Shown here in pieces: positions 1 to 8,263 of a stretch of 64,000 nucleotides of DNA (position 1 is its first letter; each line of letters starts with the position of its first letter). The notes under the pieces are model-generated. The model worked only from the letters and a program-made list of their open reading frames with translations. It made no database searches and had not been told where the DNA came from. The stretch is from Providencia huaxiensis (GTDB taxonomy: Bacteria; Pseudomonadota; Gammaproteobacteria; Enterobacterales; Enterobacteriaceae), in the NCBI RefSeq assembly GCF_002843235.3, contig NZ_CP031123.2, positions 1,178,001 through 1,242,000 on the forward strand. Direction: 5' to 3'. Both the position numbers and the translations under genes were made by a program.

Positions 1-425
1 CAATTGCCTCTATGTGGAAGAAAAAACTAGGGGCTGAGGTCAAATTAGTTAATCAAGAATGGTAAACCTATATAGATAGCCGTAATACAGGAAATTTTGA
101 TGTTATACGAGCGTCATGGATAGGTGATTTTAATGAACCTTCAACATTCCTATCACTACTTACTTCCCAACATAGTGGCAATATACCAAAATTTAATAAC
201 TCAATATATGATGATATTATCGCATCAGCGAGTATTGAAACAAATGCGCAATTACGCAACCGCTATTATAATAATGCGGAAGCAATCATTGCGGAAGAAG
301 CTCCAATTGCACCCATTTACCAATATACCAATGCACGCTTGATTAAGCCTTGGTTGAAGGGGTATCCGATCAACAACCCTGAAGATGTCGCTTATAGCCA
401 CAGTTTTTATATTATTAAACATTAA
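1..425 (+). pseudogene. OppA-like oligopeptide-binding protein, C-terminal end with in-frame stop
   Basis: The frame beginning at base 3 reads as the C-terminal quarter of a periplasmic oligopeptide-binding protein (solute-binding family 5, OppA/MppA type). Visible landmarks are NQEW, then DSRNTGNFDVIRASW, FNEPSTFL, APIAPIYQY, and the typical OppA ending YIIKH before TAA at 423-425. Directly after NQEW there is a TAA at 63-65 where relatives carry lysine, so one A-to-T change (AAA to TAA) would explain it. The rest of the frame is intact and well conserved, which suggests a recent lesion or a base error. The 5' end lies outside the window. Such proteins deliver peptides to an inner-membrane ABC importer; no permease genes are visible here. 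Confidence 0.8.
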
Positions 426-435
426 AATAGGTGTT

Positions 436-464
436 CAGCCTGTACAAGGTGCGGGCTGTTTTTT
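436..464 (+). terminator. Rho-independent terminator after the OppA-like gene
   Basis: Stem CAGCC (436-440) pairs with GGCTG (454-458) and is followed by six T (459-464), 11 bases after the stop codon. Confidence 0.65.
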
Positions 465-474
465 CTGAATGGAA

Positions 475-510
475 GAAAAAAGCTCCTTCCTCTGGAGAAT
501 GGGAAGGAGG
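475..510 (-). terminator. Minus-strand terminator-like hairpin without an assigned gene
   Basis: A perfect 8-bp stem, CTCCTTCC (483-490) with GGAAGGAG (502-509), is followed on the minus strand by six U (plus-strand A run 476-481). It lies in the 302-base gap between the OppA-like gene and zntB, where no gene is seen. A minus-strand transcript should end here. A weak -10-like TATAAG on the minus strand at 540-535 would give a very short RNA, but the -35 region is poor. A structured RNA opposite the zntB promoter region is possible but unproven. Confidence 0.35.
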
Positions 511-767
511 ACCAAAAAAGGAATAAACACTACCCTTATATAATAAAAAAATCATCGTGAACTTTATTGTTCGTTTGTGTCAATTATGTGATTTTCTTTA
601 GCAAATATGGCGATATTTTGTTACTTGTAAGACCACCTCAATTTTATGGTTGTTTATCTTTTTTTTTGTAGTTCAATCTAGTGATGACTAATGCGCCTTT
701 TGAAAAAATTGCAAAATTTTAGCTGTTCGATTACAAATATCATATGTAAAAAAAAGGGAGATATTGC

Positions 768-1751
768 ATGGGGTTGATTTATGGTTCGTTATTCCAACAC
801 TCAAATCCGGTACATGCATTTCAGTTAAATGGAGATGGTGGGTTGCTTCCCATCGACGTGAATGCCAGCGCGAATCAGCAGTCTCCGTTCTGGCTTCATT
901 ATGACTATAAGGATCCGCAAAGTTTTAATTGGATCCAGCAATCAGATCTCTTCAATGAACAGGTGAAGTCCGCTTTATCCGGGCATTCAGGACGTTGGAG
1001 ATTGATCCGTGTTGGTGATGGTATTTTATTAACATTGCAAACATTAAATACCAATGCGGGCCAACGGCCTGAGCAATTAATTGCATTTAGAGTATTTATT
1101 AATAACCGAATAATTATTTCTAGTCGTCATCGAAAAGTAAATTCCTTAGATCCTGTTATTGATGACTTAAATCAGGGAGTAGGCGCGCAAAGTACGGGTG
1201 ATTGGTTAGTTGAGGTTGCTGATTCTATTACAGATGAAATAAGTGATTTTACTGATTCTTTGCATGAGCGTTTAATTGATATGGAAGACTCCATATTAAA
1301 TGGCGAAATTCCTGATAGAGGGGAATTTGCATTACTTCGTAAACAAATTATTGTGATCCGCCGTTATATGGCCCCGCAAAGAGATATGTTTTCCCGTTTG
1401 ACAACGGAAAAATTACTTTGGTTAGATGAAACGGATCGCCGTCGAATTCAAGAAATTTCTGACCGATTAGGGCGTTGTATTGAAGATCTCGATGGTTTTA
1501 TTGCCCGTACAGCGATTATTTCTGACGAGATAACGAATATGATGACTGAAATGATGAACCGGCGTATTTATACAATGTCATTAATGGCCATGATATTCTT
1601 ACCAACAACATTTTTAACGGGTTTATTTGGTGTGAATTTAGGGGGGATCCCCGGTAATGAATTTCGTTTTGCCTTTAGTGTATTTTGTGTTTTATTAGCC
1701 GCCTTGATTGGAACTGTATTGTGGTGGCTAAGAAAAAGCCGATGGCTCTAA
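768..1751 (+). CDS. zntB: Zinc transporter ZntB (CorA family)
   Basis: This 327-aa protein has the length and layout of enterobacterial ZntB: a long acidic, helical cytoplasmic N-terminal part and two C-terminal membrane helices. The signature loop reads GVN (about residues 288-290) after the first helix, as in ZntB, where CorA magnesium channels carry GMN. The family moves zinc across the inner membrane. The ATG at 768 has a GGGAG ribosome site ten bases upstream. FnrS and ttcA follow, the same neighbourhood as in other Enterobacterales, which supports orthology. Confidence 0.93.
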   Translation: MGLIYGSLFQHSNPVHAFQLNGDGGLLPIDVNASANQQSPFWLHYDYKDPQSFNWIQQSDLFNEQVKSALSGHSGRWRLIRVGDGILLTLQTLNTNAGQRPEQLIAFRVFINNRIIISSRHRKVNSLDPVIDDLNQGVGAQSTGDWLVEVADSITDEISDFTDSLHERLIDMEDSILNGEIPDRGEFALLRKQIIVIRRYMAPQRDMFSRLTTEKLLWLDETDRRRIQEISDRLGRCIEDLDGFIARTAIISDEITNMMTEMMNRRIYTMSLMAMIFLPTTFLTGLFGVNLGGIPGNEFRFAFSVFCVLLAALIGTVLWWLRKSRWL

Positions 1752-1785
1752 TATTGATGACTTATTTGTTATAACCGGACCTAGT

Positions 1786-1799
1786 TTGAGATAAATCAA
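1786..1799 (+). promoter_or_regulatory. FNR-like site at the fnrS promoter
   Basis: TTGAG-ATAA-ATCAA differs from the FNR consensus TTGAT-N4-ATCAA at one position. Its centre is about 42 bases before the predicted FnrS start at 1835, the normal distance for activation. A TATTAG at 1824-1829 fits as -10 element. Confidence 0.8.
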
Positions 1800-1834
1800 T
1801 AAAACTACAGAGGTTTTAGTGCAGTATTAGTCCT

Positions 1835-1958
1835 GCAGGTGAATGCAACGTTGAGCGATGAACGTTGTGCTCCATAATTGTAGTTTTTCTCATATTGAGT
1901 TCTTATACAGAATAATTGACCACTGTAATGCCGATGTAATTTACATCGGCTTTTTTTT
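1835..1958 (+). ncRNA. fnrS: FnrS small regulatory RNA
   Basis: The first part, beginning GCAGGTGAATGCAACGTT and continuing with GAGCGATG and GTTGTGCTCCAT, matches the E. coli FnrS 5' region as I remember it. The RNA ends with a strong terminator: a 10-bp stem GCCGATGTAA/TTACATCGGC (1930-1950) and eight T (1951-1958). E. coli FnrS also lies just downstream of zntB. It is an Hfq-bound RNA made without oxygen that lowers expression of aerobic-metabolism genes. The FNR-like site upstream agrees. The middle of the RNA differs from E. coli, as expected for a distant relative. Confidence 0.92.
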
Positions 1959-1973
1959 GCATTAAATCCGAGT

Positions 1974-2000
1974 AAAAAATAACCTCCAAACGAGGAGGTT
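1974..2000 (-). terminator. Rho-independent terminator of ttcA
   Basis: Stem AACCTCC (1981-1987) and GGAGGTT (1994-2000), followed on the minus strand by a U-rich run (plus strand 1974-1980). It sits 12 bases beyond the ttcA stop and about 16 bases from the end of FnrS, which converges on it. Confidence 0.8.
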
Positions 2001-2011
2001 ATCAACATACA

Positions 2012-2926
2012 TTATTTTACTTCAATAATATCAAGACGTTCTGCTGAAAAATCAGGTTTGTCATCTTCATCTATAAATGGCTGGAGAGGTAGTTCTTCTT
2101 TGTCAAACGCAAGATCACCGCCATTGATAACGTCATCTCCATGAGAAATATTTTTGAAGTCGAATAACTCGGTATCACATAGATGAGACGGAACAATGTT
2201 TTGAGTGGCGCGGAACATGGTTTCGATTCGGCCTGGATAACGCTTATCCCAATCACGTAGCATCTCTTTAATAACTTGACGTTGTAGGTTTGGTTGAGAG
2301 CCACATAGGTTACATGGAATAATCGGGAACTCTTTAGCCTGCGCAAAACGCTCAATATCTTTTTCCCGACAGTAAGCCAGTGGGCGAATAACAATGTGCT
2401 TTCCGTCATCACTCATCAATTTAGGTGGCATACCTTTTAACTTACCGCCATAAAACATATTTAAGAACATGGTCTGTAAAATATCATCACGGTGGTGACC
2501 AAGCGCAATTTTAGTTGCGCCTAACTCAGTTGCTGTACGATACAAAATTCCACGACGTAAACGTGAGCACAGTGAGCAGGTTGTTTTCCCTTCTGGAATT
2601 TTTTCTTTTACGATCCCATAGGTATTTTCTTCAACAATTTTGTACTCTACACCAAGGTTATCAAGGTATGCAGGTAAAATATGCTCAGGGAAACCGGGTT
2701 GCTTTTGGTCCAAATTAACTGCAACTAATGAAAACTGGATAGGGGCACTTTTTTGCAAACTTTGCAGTATGGAAAGCAGCGTGTAACTATCTTTACCTCC
2801 AGACAAGCAAACCATTATCCGGTCACCGTCTTCTATCATGTTAAAGTCAGCGATTGCTTGGCCAACATCACGGCGAATTCTTTTTTGCAACTTGTTTAAG
2901 TTGTACTGTTCTTTATTTGTCGTCAT
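2012..2926 (-). CDS. ttcA: tRNA 2-thiocytidine(32) synthetase TtcA
   Basis: The 304-aa protein carries the PP-loop SGGKDS (residues 42-47), which activates tRNA cytidine-32 with ATP, and two CxxC pairs (C117/C120 and C205/C208) that hold the iron-sulfur cluster needed for thiolation. Length and order match E. coli TtcA. It acts in the cytoplasm. The gene is transcribed towards zntB/fnrS and ends in its own terminator. The 5' leader contains the first copy of an 81-bp repeat (2957-3037). Confidence 0.96.
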   Translation of the reverse strand: MTTNKEQYNLNKLQKRIRRDVGQAIADFNMIEDGDRIMVCLSGGKDSYTLLSILQSLQKSAPIQFSLVAVNLDQKQPGFPEHILPAYLDNLGVEYKIVEENTYGIVKEKIPEGKTTCSLCSRLRRGILYRTATELGATKIALGHHRDDILQTMFLNMFYGGKLKGMPPKLMSDDGKHIVIRPLAYCREKDIERFAQAKEFPIIPCNLCGSQPNLQRQVIKEMLRDWDKRYPGRIETMFRATQNIVPSHLCDTELFDFKNISHGDDVINGGDLAFDKEELPLQPFIDEDDKPDFSAERLDIIEVK

Positions 2927-2956
2927 TCTATACTGTTCTATTACTGGGGGGTTATA

Positions 2957-3037
2957 TTGCTGATAGATAACTGTACATTCGGCTTTTAAATTATTATTGT
3001 TCTATGTTTAAAGCCTAATCAGCGAGATTTATAAAAA
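2957..3037 (+). repeat. 81-bp direct repeat, copy 1 (upstream of ttcA)
   Basis: It is about 88 percent identical by eye to 6451-6531 in the same orientation. Shared blocks include GATAGATAA, TGTACATTC, TATTATTGTT and the 20-mer CTAATCAGCGAGATTTATAA or close variants. It lies 31 bases upstream of the ttcA start, in a promoter-like position. The two copies bracket 3.4 kb containing a transposase remnant and the nucleoside permease/hydrolase pair. Confidence 0.75.
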
Positions 3038-3124
3038 GAAGCCCATGATAGCAGAACCTGAGGGAAGAGTGATACCAGTTCGTTCAAAGAGGTGAAAATC
3101 GGAGCCCACTCACCGTTATTAGAG

Positions 3125-3348
3125 TCACATAAACTTAACGTTTTCTATCCGTTGATGGTATGCCTCCAGTTTTAGCTTTAAACACTCAAGCCCCGTGATA
3201 ACACGCTCTGTAGGTAATGACGTATTAACTCCAATTGCTAAACATTCGCGGGTTCCTTCATCAATAATATTGAGTGCTCTAAAGTGTTTACTGCAATATA
3301 AACTGTTATGCATGAAACCCAATACCCATTGAATAATCGAATTTTTTT
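3125..3348 (-). pseudogene. IS3-family transposase remnant
   Basis: The minus-strand frame reads GFMHNSLYC, FRALNIIDEGTRECLAIGV, TSLPTERVI and then loses similarity before a stop. This resembles the start of the DDE integrase core of IS3-family OrfB (pattern FRxLNIIDxxxRExLAIxxD, SLPxERVI), including the aspartate of NIIDE. Only about 65 to 75 codons remain. The second and third catalytic acids and both IS ends are missing, so it is a fossil. It lies just inside the first copy of the 81-bp repeat. Confidence 0.7.
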
Positions 3349-4170
3349 CAGCATGACCTCTGCAATGGTTATGGTAGAGGATCTAATTATAGTTGTCTTA
3401 TTTTTGGGGGAATGGACAATTACTTTTATTTTAGATATAGAATAAACAATTTTTCAATTACCATCGTTCATTTTGTTAATTTTATAAAGTATATCTTTTT
3501 TATATTAGAAAAACACAACTATATTGTGTCCTACTTATTCTTATATAGTATAAGTAGGATTAATAATGAATAAGAAGTAAGAAATAAAAAATTTTATCTA
3601 CTGGTGATTTTTATATATTCATCAATAAATGGGAATATTAGTAACTTAATAAACTGTTAATCACGGTAGGAACTATATTGGCATTATAGGACCTATATTT
3701 GTGACTCTTAGATAGAACATATTTTCCATTTTTAATTATCAGGCTTTTCAATTCAGAGGAAATAATAGCGAGATGGAGTGAGTGTGTTATTACAGGGTTA
3801 TAAGAATTTAATGCTGTAATAACAATAAGATATTGAATCGAAATGTTAGCTAATTAACGCTCTGACTTATTTGTAAAAAGAGAATCTTTGATTTTTAAAT
3901 TTAGTTTATAAATGCGATGTGATTCACATTTTAAGTATTATGTATCAAAAAAAACAAAACAGATGTGTTCATTTGAATTATTATGTTTTTGCACGCTTAG
4001 GTTTTGAACTATCAATATAACTATAAACTAAATGTAAATGCTTAAATTCATATTTTTAAGCAGGAACATATGTTGAAACTAAAATTTAAGTTTCTTTGTT
4101 TTCAATTGGTGGGGTAAGGAGATATTAAATCAACTAATCATGATTAAAATCTATTAACGTGGTGATATTT
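3349..4170. other. Long AT-rich intergenic region upstream of the nucleoside operon
   Basis: About 820 bases without a credible gene on either strand. The only clear element is a CRP-like site at 3910-3931. The composition is very AT-rich, as in acquired DNA, and may bind H-NS. Confidence 0.5.
3910..3931 (+). promoter_or_regulatory. CRP-like site upstream of the nucleoside permease
   Basis: TGCGA-TGTGAT-TCACA with AAA and TTT flanks follows the CRP consensus TGTGA-N6-TCACA with one mismatch in the core. It lies about 240 bases before the permease start, so the promoter would have a long leader or another element in between. CRP control is usual for nucleoside uptake genes. Confidence 0.6.
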
Positions 4171-5358
4171 ATGAAATATCTTATATTCTTTTTTAGTCTA
4201 ATTTTTGTTTTTCTTATAGCGTATTTACTTAGTTTTAGTAAAAAAAACATAAAACATAAGCTTCCATCAATACTAATATTGCTAACATTGGAGTTTATTG
4301 TTGCAGCTATTATGCTGAATACTACAATTGGGCTTGCTACTCTTGACGGTATAGCATCAGGTATTCATTATATAATTAACTATGCTAATAAGGGGATTGA
4401 TTTTGTTTTTGGCGATATAAGCAGTAAAACCTCTATGGTGTTTGTTGTTGTCGCTCTTTTACCTTTGATTTTTATTTGTTCGATAATTGGTATACTTAAA
4501 TATATCGGCGCCTTAGACTTAATTATTAATACTATAGGTTTTCTAATTAACAAAATATCTAAAGTCGGAAAGTTAGAGTCTTTCGCTGCTATTAGTGCGG
4601 TGATAGTCGGAATGATGCCTGCTTATGTATCAATTAAAGATTATATCCCAAGGCTATCTAAAGCACAGATGTATACTATTGCTGCATGTACTGTCTCAAC
4701 AGTAGATATTGCATTGCTAGGCGCGTATACACAAATGGTTGAGCCACGCTATGTTTTTATAGGTGTTAGTCTCAACTTCTTTAGTACTTTTATTATTGTT
4801 TCTATTATTAATCCAAGTGAGCCCACAGATATTGCAAGTTGTCCTTTGGGGGCAAATAAAGGTGAAAGGGGTTCATTTTTTGAAGTGTTGACAGATCACA
4901 TGCAGGATGCCTTTAAGCTTATTCTTGCAATTGTTCCTATAATTATTGGTTTTGTCGCCTTAATTAGTATGTTGAACGATGTTTTTTTAAATATTTTAGG
5001 AATTAGTTTTCAAGGAATTCTCGGCTATATTTTTTCGCCTTTAGCTTTTATTTTGGGTAGTTCATGGGATGAAAGTGTTAATTTTGGAACAATTATAGCA
5101 ACTAAAATTTTATCGAATGAGTTTGTTGCTATGATTGACTATATGAAATTAACAAACATTACACCACGAACGGATGCAATTATGTCCGTATTTTTAATAT
5201 CATTTGCAAATTTCGGTTCTATCGGAATGATTATCGGTTGCGTCACAAGTATAAGCCGAGAACATGGAAAAATGATTGCATCAAATAGTTTTAGATTGAT
5301 TGTTGGCTCAACTTTAGTCAGTTGTTTATCAGCGACGATTGTTGGTATTTTTGTATAA
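4171..5358 (+). CDS. Concentrative nucleoside transporter (NupC/CNT family)
   Basis: This hydrophobic protein of about 395 aa has the CNT family layout: an N-terminal helix set with LNTTIGLATLDGIASG, the gate segment LPLIFICSIIGILKYIGAL, KVGKLESFAAISAVIVG, and the C-terminal part with SWDESVNFGTIIATKI and NEFVAM. It should import nucleosides with protons or sodium across the inner membrane. ATG 4171 is preferred because GGTGA lies six bases before it; a GTG at 4159 overlaps that ribosome site. A nucleoside hydrolase gene follows after 23 bases, giving an uptake-plus-cleavage operon. The E/S-rich motif regions are divergent from E. coli NupC, so substrate range is open. Confidence 0.88.
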   Translation: MKYLIFFFSLIFVFLIAYLLSFSKKNIKHKLPSILILLTLEFIVAAIMLNTTIGLATLDGIASGIHYIINYANKGIDFVFGDISSKTSMVFVVVALLPLIFICSIIGILKYIGALDLIINTIGFLINKISKVGKLESFAAISAVIVGMMPAYVSIKDYIPRLSKAQMYTIAACTVSTVDIALLGAYTQMVEPRYVFIGVSLNFFSTFIIVSIINPSEPTDIASCPLGANKGERGSFFEVLTDHMQDAFKLILAIVPIIIGFVALISMLNDVFLNILGISFQGILGYIFSPLAFILGSSWDESVNFGTIIATKILSNEFVAMIDYMKLTNITPRTDAIMSVFLISFANFGSIGMIIGCVTSISREHGKMIASNSFRLIVGSTLVSCLSATIVGIFV

Positions 5359-5381
5359 AATATAAATAAAGGAGTAATAAA

Positions 5382-6305
5382 ATGCACAAAATAATAATAG
5401 ACTGTGATCCTGGTGTAGATGATGCAGTTGCTATTTTTTTAGCCTTAGCTTCTCCAGAAATAGAATTAATAGGCATAACCACCGTTGCAGGGAATGTTGA
5501 ATTAGAAAAGGTTCACAGTAATGCACGACAATTACTTGCATTAGCCAATAGGCAGGATATTCCTTTAGCGAAAGGTTGTGAACGCCCACTAATGTCTAAA
5601 AGTGGGAGTAAAACTCATGTTCATGGTACTGATGGTCTAGCTGGAGTATTGCTTCCCGCATCAGATTATCAAAATTATTCTGGTCACGCCGTAGATTTTA
5701 TTATTGATACGGTAATGTCAAATCCAGGTGAAATAACATTATGCACAATGGCTTCTCTTACTAATATTGCAGTCGCTATCATCAAAGAACCAAAATTAGT
5801 CGATAATGTAAAAGACATTGTAGTCATGGGAGGAGCTGCATTTACACAGGGGAATATAACGCCAGCTGCTGAGTTTAATTTTTATGTGGACCCCCATGCT
5901 GCTCATATCGTTTTTGATAGTGCACGACATATTACTATGCTTGGTCTGGATGTAACAAGTAAGGCTGATATAAGAGCTGGTTTGTGTAGTCCTTTGGAAA
6001 AAGGTGGCCTCATCGCTCAGACTGTTGCTGAAATGTGCCGAAGATATGCAGAGTTTGACCCATTTCTCCATGATCCCTGCGTTATCGCATACCTCATTAA
6101 ACCTGAGATTTTTTCAGGTGTTGACGGTTCAATTACTATCGAATATGAGTCTAATAAATTATTCGGTCATAGTTTTGCTTACACATCTACCACCATTAAT
6201 CATGACCCAAAAGCTAAATATAATGAAGCTAAATGTAAAATTATTACTGACGTTGATACATCGAAATTAATATCTTTAATTACAGAACGTATCATAACTC
6301 TTTGA
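5382..6305 (+). CDS. Inosine/uridine-preferring nucleoside hydrolase (RihA/B/C family)
   Basis: The N-terminus carries the family hallmark DCDPGVDDA (residues 7-15), whose aspartates bind the catalytic calcium. The 307-aa length is normal. Further conserved segments are THVHGTDGL, MGGAAFTQGNITPAAEFNFYVDP (within which N and E bind ribose) and FLHDPCVIA. It splits ribonucleosides into base and ribose in the cytoplasm. AAGGAG lies nine bases before the ATG. Second gene of the operon behind the CNT permease. I cannot say which Rih subtype it is. Confidence 0.93.
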   Translation: MHKIIIDCDPGVDDAVAIFLALASPEIELIGITTVAGNVELEKVHSNARQLLALANRQDIPLAKGCERPLMSKSGSKTHVHGTDGLAGVLLPASDYQNYSGHAVDFIIDTVMSNPGEITLCTMASLTNIAVAIIKEPKLVDNVKDIVVMGGAAFTQGNITPAAEFNFYVDPHAAHIVFDSARHITMLGLDVTSKADIRAGLCSPLEKGGLIAQTVAEMCRRYAEFDPFLHDPCVIAYLIKPEIFSGVDGSITIEYESNKLFGHSFAYTSTTINHDPKAKYNEAKCKIITDVDTSKLISLITERIITL

Positions 6306-6450
6306 GGTAAAGAGTAGCAATTGGAATCTAAGTTGACATTTATTTAAAATAAAGAGACTTATTATGGGTAATGACTCAGTAATTAAGTGATTGTTTGGCC
6401 AATACCTTGGAGAATTATTTTCTACAGTTTATTTAAGTTGTGGCATTCTC

Positions 6451-6531
6451 TTGTTGATAGATAATTGTACATTCTGTTTTTAAGCTATTATTGTTATATA
6501 CTTAAAGTCTAATCAGCGAGATTTATAAAAA
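6451..6531 (+). repeat. 81-bp direct repeat, copy 2
   Basis: Partner of 2957-3037 with roughly ten substitutions and no gaps. Here it lies downstream of the nucleoside hydrolase and about 100 bases upstream of a small open frame at 6630. The equal length and the same orientation suggest a duplication bounding an inserted segment, or copies of a short mobile sequence. Confidence 0.75.
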
Positions 6532-6629
6532 AGTGGAAAATATATTGGGAGTGGTACCTTCTTTATAATCTTTATCTTATTGTTTAAGCAATAAGAAGAA
6601 CTTAATATATAAGAAAATACGGAGGACAT

Positions 6630-6770
6630 ATGCCAGCAGCTGACCCTATTGAATTGGTTTCTTCTTTACTAGCTAGTACCATTAAAATGGTAATTACGCC
6701 AACAGAATATTTTTTTCAAAGTAGTGCTATTGGGGATGCTATTTATATAAGCTTGTTATTTTTTAACTAA
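6630..6770 (+). CDS. Small hydrophobic protein of unknown function (46 aa)
   Basis: ATG at 6630 follows a strong ribosome site GGAGGA (6621-6626). The peptide begins MPAADPIELVSSLLASTIKM and ends with the hydrophobic stretch IGDAIYISLLFFN. I recognise no family. It could be a small membrane peptide or the front of a degraded gene. The second 81-bp repeat copy lies 100 bases upstream and may provide the promoter, as copy 1 may do for ttcA. Confidence 0.45.
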   Translation: MPAADPIELVSSLLASTIKMVITPTEYFFQSSAIGDAIYISLLFFN

Positions 6771-6812
6771 AAATGATGAAAGTATCATCACAATGAGGCT
6801 AATCTGATACAC

Positions 6813-6838
6813 ATGAAGGAAGTACTCGCTTCCTTCAT
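6813..6838. terminator. Inverted repeat between the 46-aa frame and cat
   Basis: Perfect 10-bp stem ATGAAGGAAG/CTTCCTTCAT with a 6-base loop, between two convergent genes. No T run follows on either strand, so termination would be inefficient or need help. Confidence 0.5.
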
Positions 6839-6860
6839 GGTGGAAAGTCATACGGGGATA

Positions 6861-7502
6861 CTAACGAGGTAATTCATCACACAATTTTTGTAAAGTAGTT
6901 AAAAATTTACCCACATGGAAACCATCACAAACAGCATGATGTACTTGTACTGCTAAGGGAAGCCATATTTTATTATTTTCACTATAGTATTTCCCCATAG
7001 TAAAAATAGGAGTGAAAGCGTTAGTAATATCTGCAATATTTAGATTAAAGCTATCGAATGAAACCCAAGGCAAAGATGATACATAGAATACATTTTCAAT
7101 TTGCTGTGATTGAGGCTGCAAATTGAGATTATCTTTATGTAATGCTAGTTGCTGGTGATAGTTCTCCATAAACACTGTCATTTCTGAAGAGTACTCACAC
7201 CATAAGGAAGAAAAAGTTTCAGTATCTTTATGAAAGATAGTAAAGCTGGGGTTAACTTCATCCCACAAAATAAGCTCACCATTTCTTTTGGCAAATCTAA
7301 ATTCTTTATAGGTATTAGCTACCCGTGATAATAAATAAATTACCGAGGGGTAAAATTCATATCCATTTGAATTTATATGCTTTTTAAAGTTGGTAATATC
7401 TATTTTCGTTGTTAAACTAAACCCACAATTTATGGTCTTTTCGTAGGTGTTGTAATGTTCCTTACGTAACCATGTCTCTATATTAAATTTAGTATAGTTC
7501 AT
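6861..7502 (-). CDS. cat: Chloramphenicol acetyltransferase, type A
   Basis: The 213-aa protein has the length of CatA enzymes and the active-site motif HHAVCDGFH (about residues 188-196), with the catalytic histidine, plus the N-terminal MNYTKFNIETWLRKEH and the segment SSLPWVSFDSFNLNI. It transfers acetyl from acetyl-CoA to chloramphenicol in the cytoplasm. There is no integron, plasmid or transposon structure next to it. It sits among ordinary chromosomal genes, which is known for cat in Proteus and Providencia. Base composition matches the AT-rich surroundings. Confidence 0.93.
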   Translation of the reverse strand: MNYTKFNIETWLRKEHYNTYEKTINCGFSLTTKIDITNFKKHINSNGYEFYPSVIYLLSRVANTYKEFRFAKRNGELILWDEVNPSFTIFHKDTETFSSLWCEYSSEMTVFMENYHQQLALHKDNLNLQPQSQQIENVFYVSSLPWVSFDSFNLNIADITNAFTPIFTMGKYYSENNKIWLPLAVQVHHAVCDGFHVGKFLTTLQKLCDELPR

Positions 7503-7693
7503 AATTTATCCTTCTAATAAGTTAATGTGATTGTTATTAGAAGGGGAACTTCTCTGTTTTCAATTGATTCATAATGATTTTTTATATTATGTTGAAGTTA
7601 TACTTGTATTTTAACTAGCCTACTTTTGTTTGTCGAGGTCTCTAATTTAACTCCTTCAATGCAAGGCACAATTTGCGTGATAGCACCATGTAT

Positions 7694-7936
7694 TCATACA
7701 CATGATTGTGCGTTGACGTAAGTATCAAAGAAAGTTTTGATATCTATATTGAGTATTTTAGATAGTACCATTAGGTGCTCAATAAATATGGAGAGAGTCC
7801 CATCTTCATATTTTATGTATGATTTTTCAGGGATAGATATTAATTCTGCCATTTCTTTTGTCGTAATTTGATGTTCTATACGCTTTTGCTTAATGAGTTC
7901 ACCGAGTACTGCATTGCCAACATTATTTTTATTCAT
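7694..7936 (-). CDS. Small XRE-type helix-turn-helix regulator
   Basis: An 80-aa protein that is almost only a Cro/CI-type DNA-binding domain: LGELIKQKRIEHQITTKEMAELISIPEKSYIKYEDG (residues about 11-47) and then a helix with SIFIEHLMVLSKILNIDI. It resembles the small MrpJ-like regulators of Proteus and Providencia that link fimbriae and motility. It stands alone here between cat and ygeA, about 43 kb from the fimbrial operon in this window. Targets are unknown. Confidence 0.75.
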   Translation of the reverse strand: MNKNNVGNAVLGELIKQKRIEHQITTKEMAELISIPEKSYIKYEDGTLSIFIEHLMVLSKILNIDIKTFFDTYVNAQSCV

Positions 7937-8263
7937 AGTAACCTGTTATAAGTTTGGTTTTGGTTTTTTTATTATCTTAGATGGAAATTAATATTCAATG
8001 GGTAATAATCTGTAAGTTTAAGAGGAAATAAACCTAAGTTCTTAAGATTAAAAATAAATTTCATAAGGTATAGTAAATAATTATAAAGTAACATTGTTGT
8101 GTTTTATAATCTAAAGGTGAAGGTTAATAGATATGAAATTCTATTTAATGGCATAAAATACAATTTTCCACTTAATGATATGTTAATTTTGATACAGTTA
8201 TTTAACAGAAACTATCTTTAACAATAATCATTAAAGACAGAATCTATTGTTCGTTAATATTGA
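7937..8263. other. AT-rich intergenic region
   Basis: About 330 bases between the XRE regulator and ygeA (both minus strand). I see no gene, clear palindrome or terminator. It should hold the regulator promoter. Confidence 0.4.

Noticed and set aside
1805..2008. A minus-strand frame across the zntB-ttcA gap
   Set aside because: It lies opposite FnrS and spans two terminators; not a gene.
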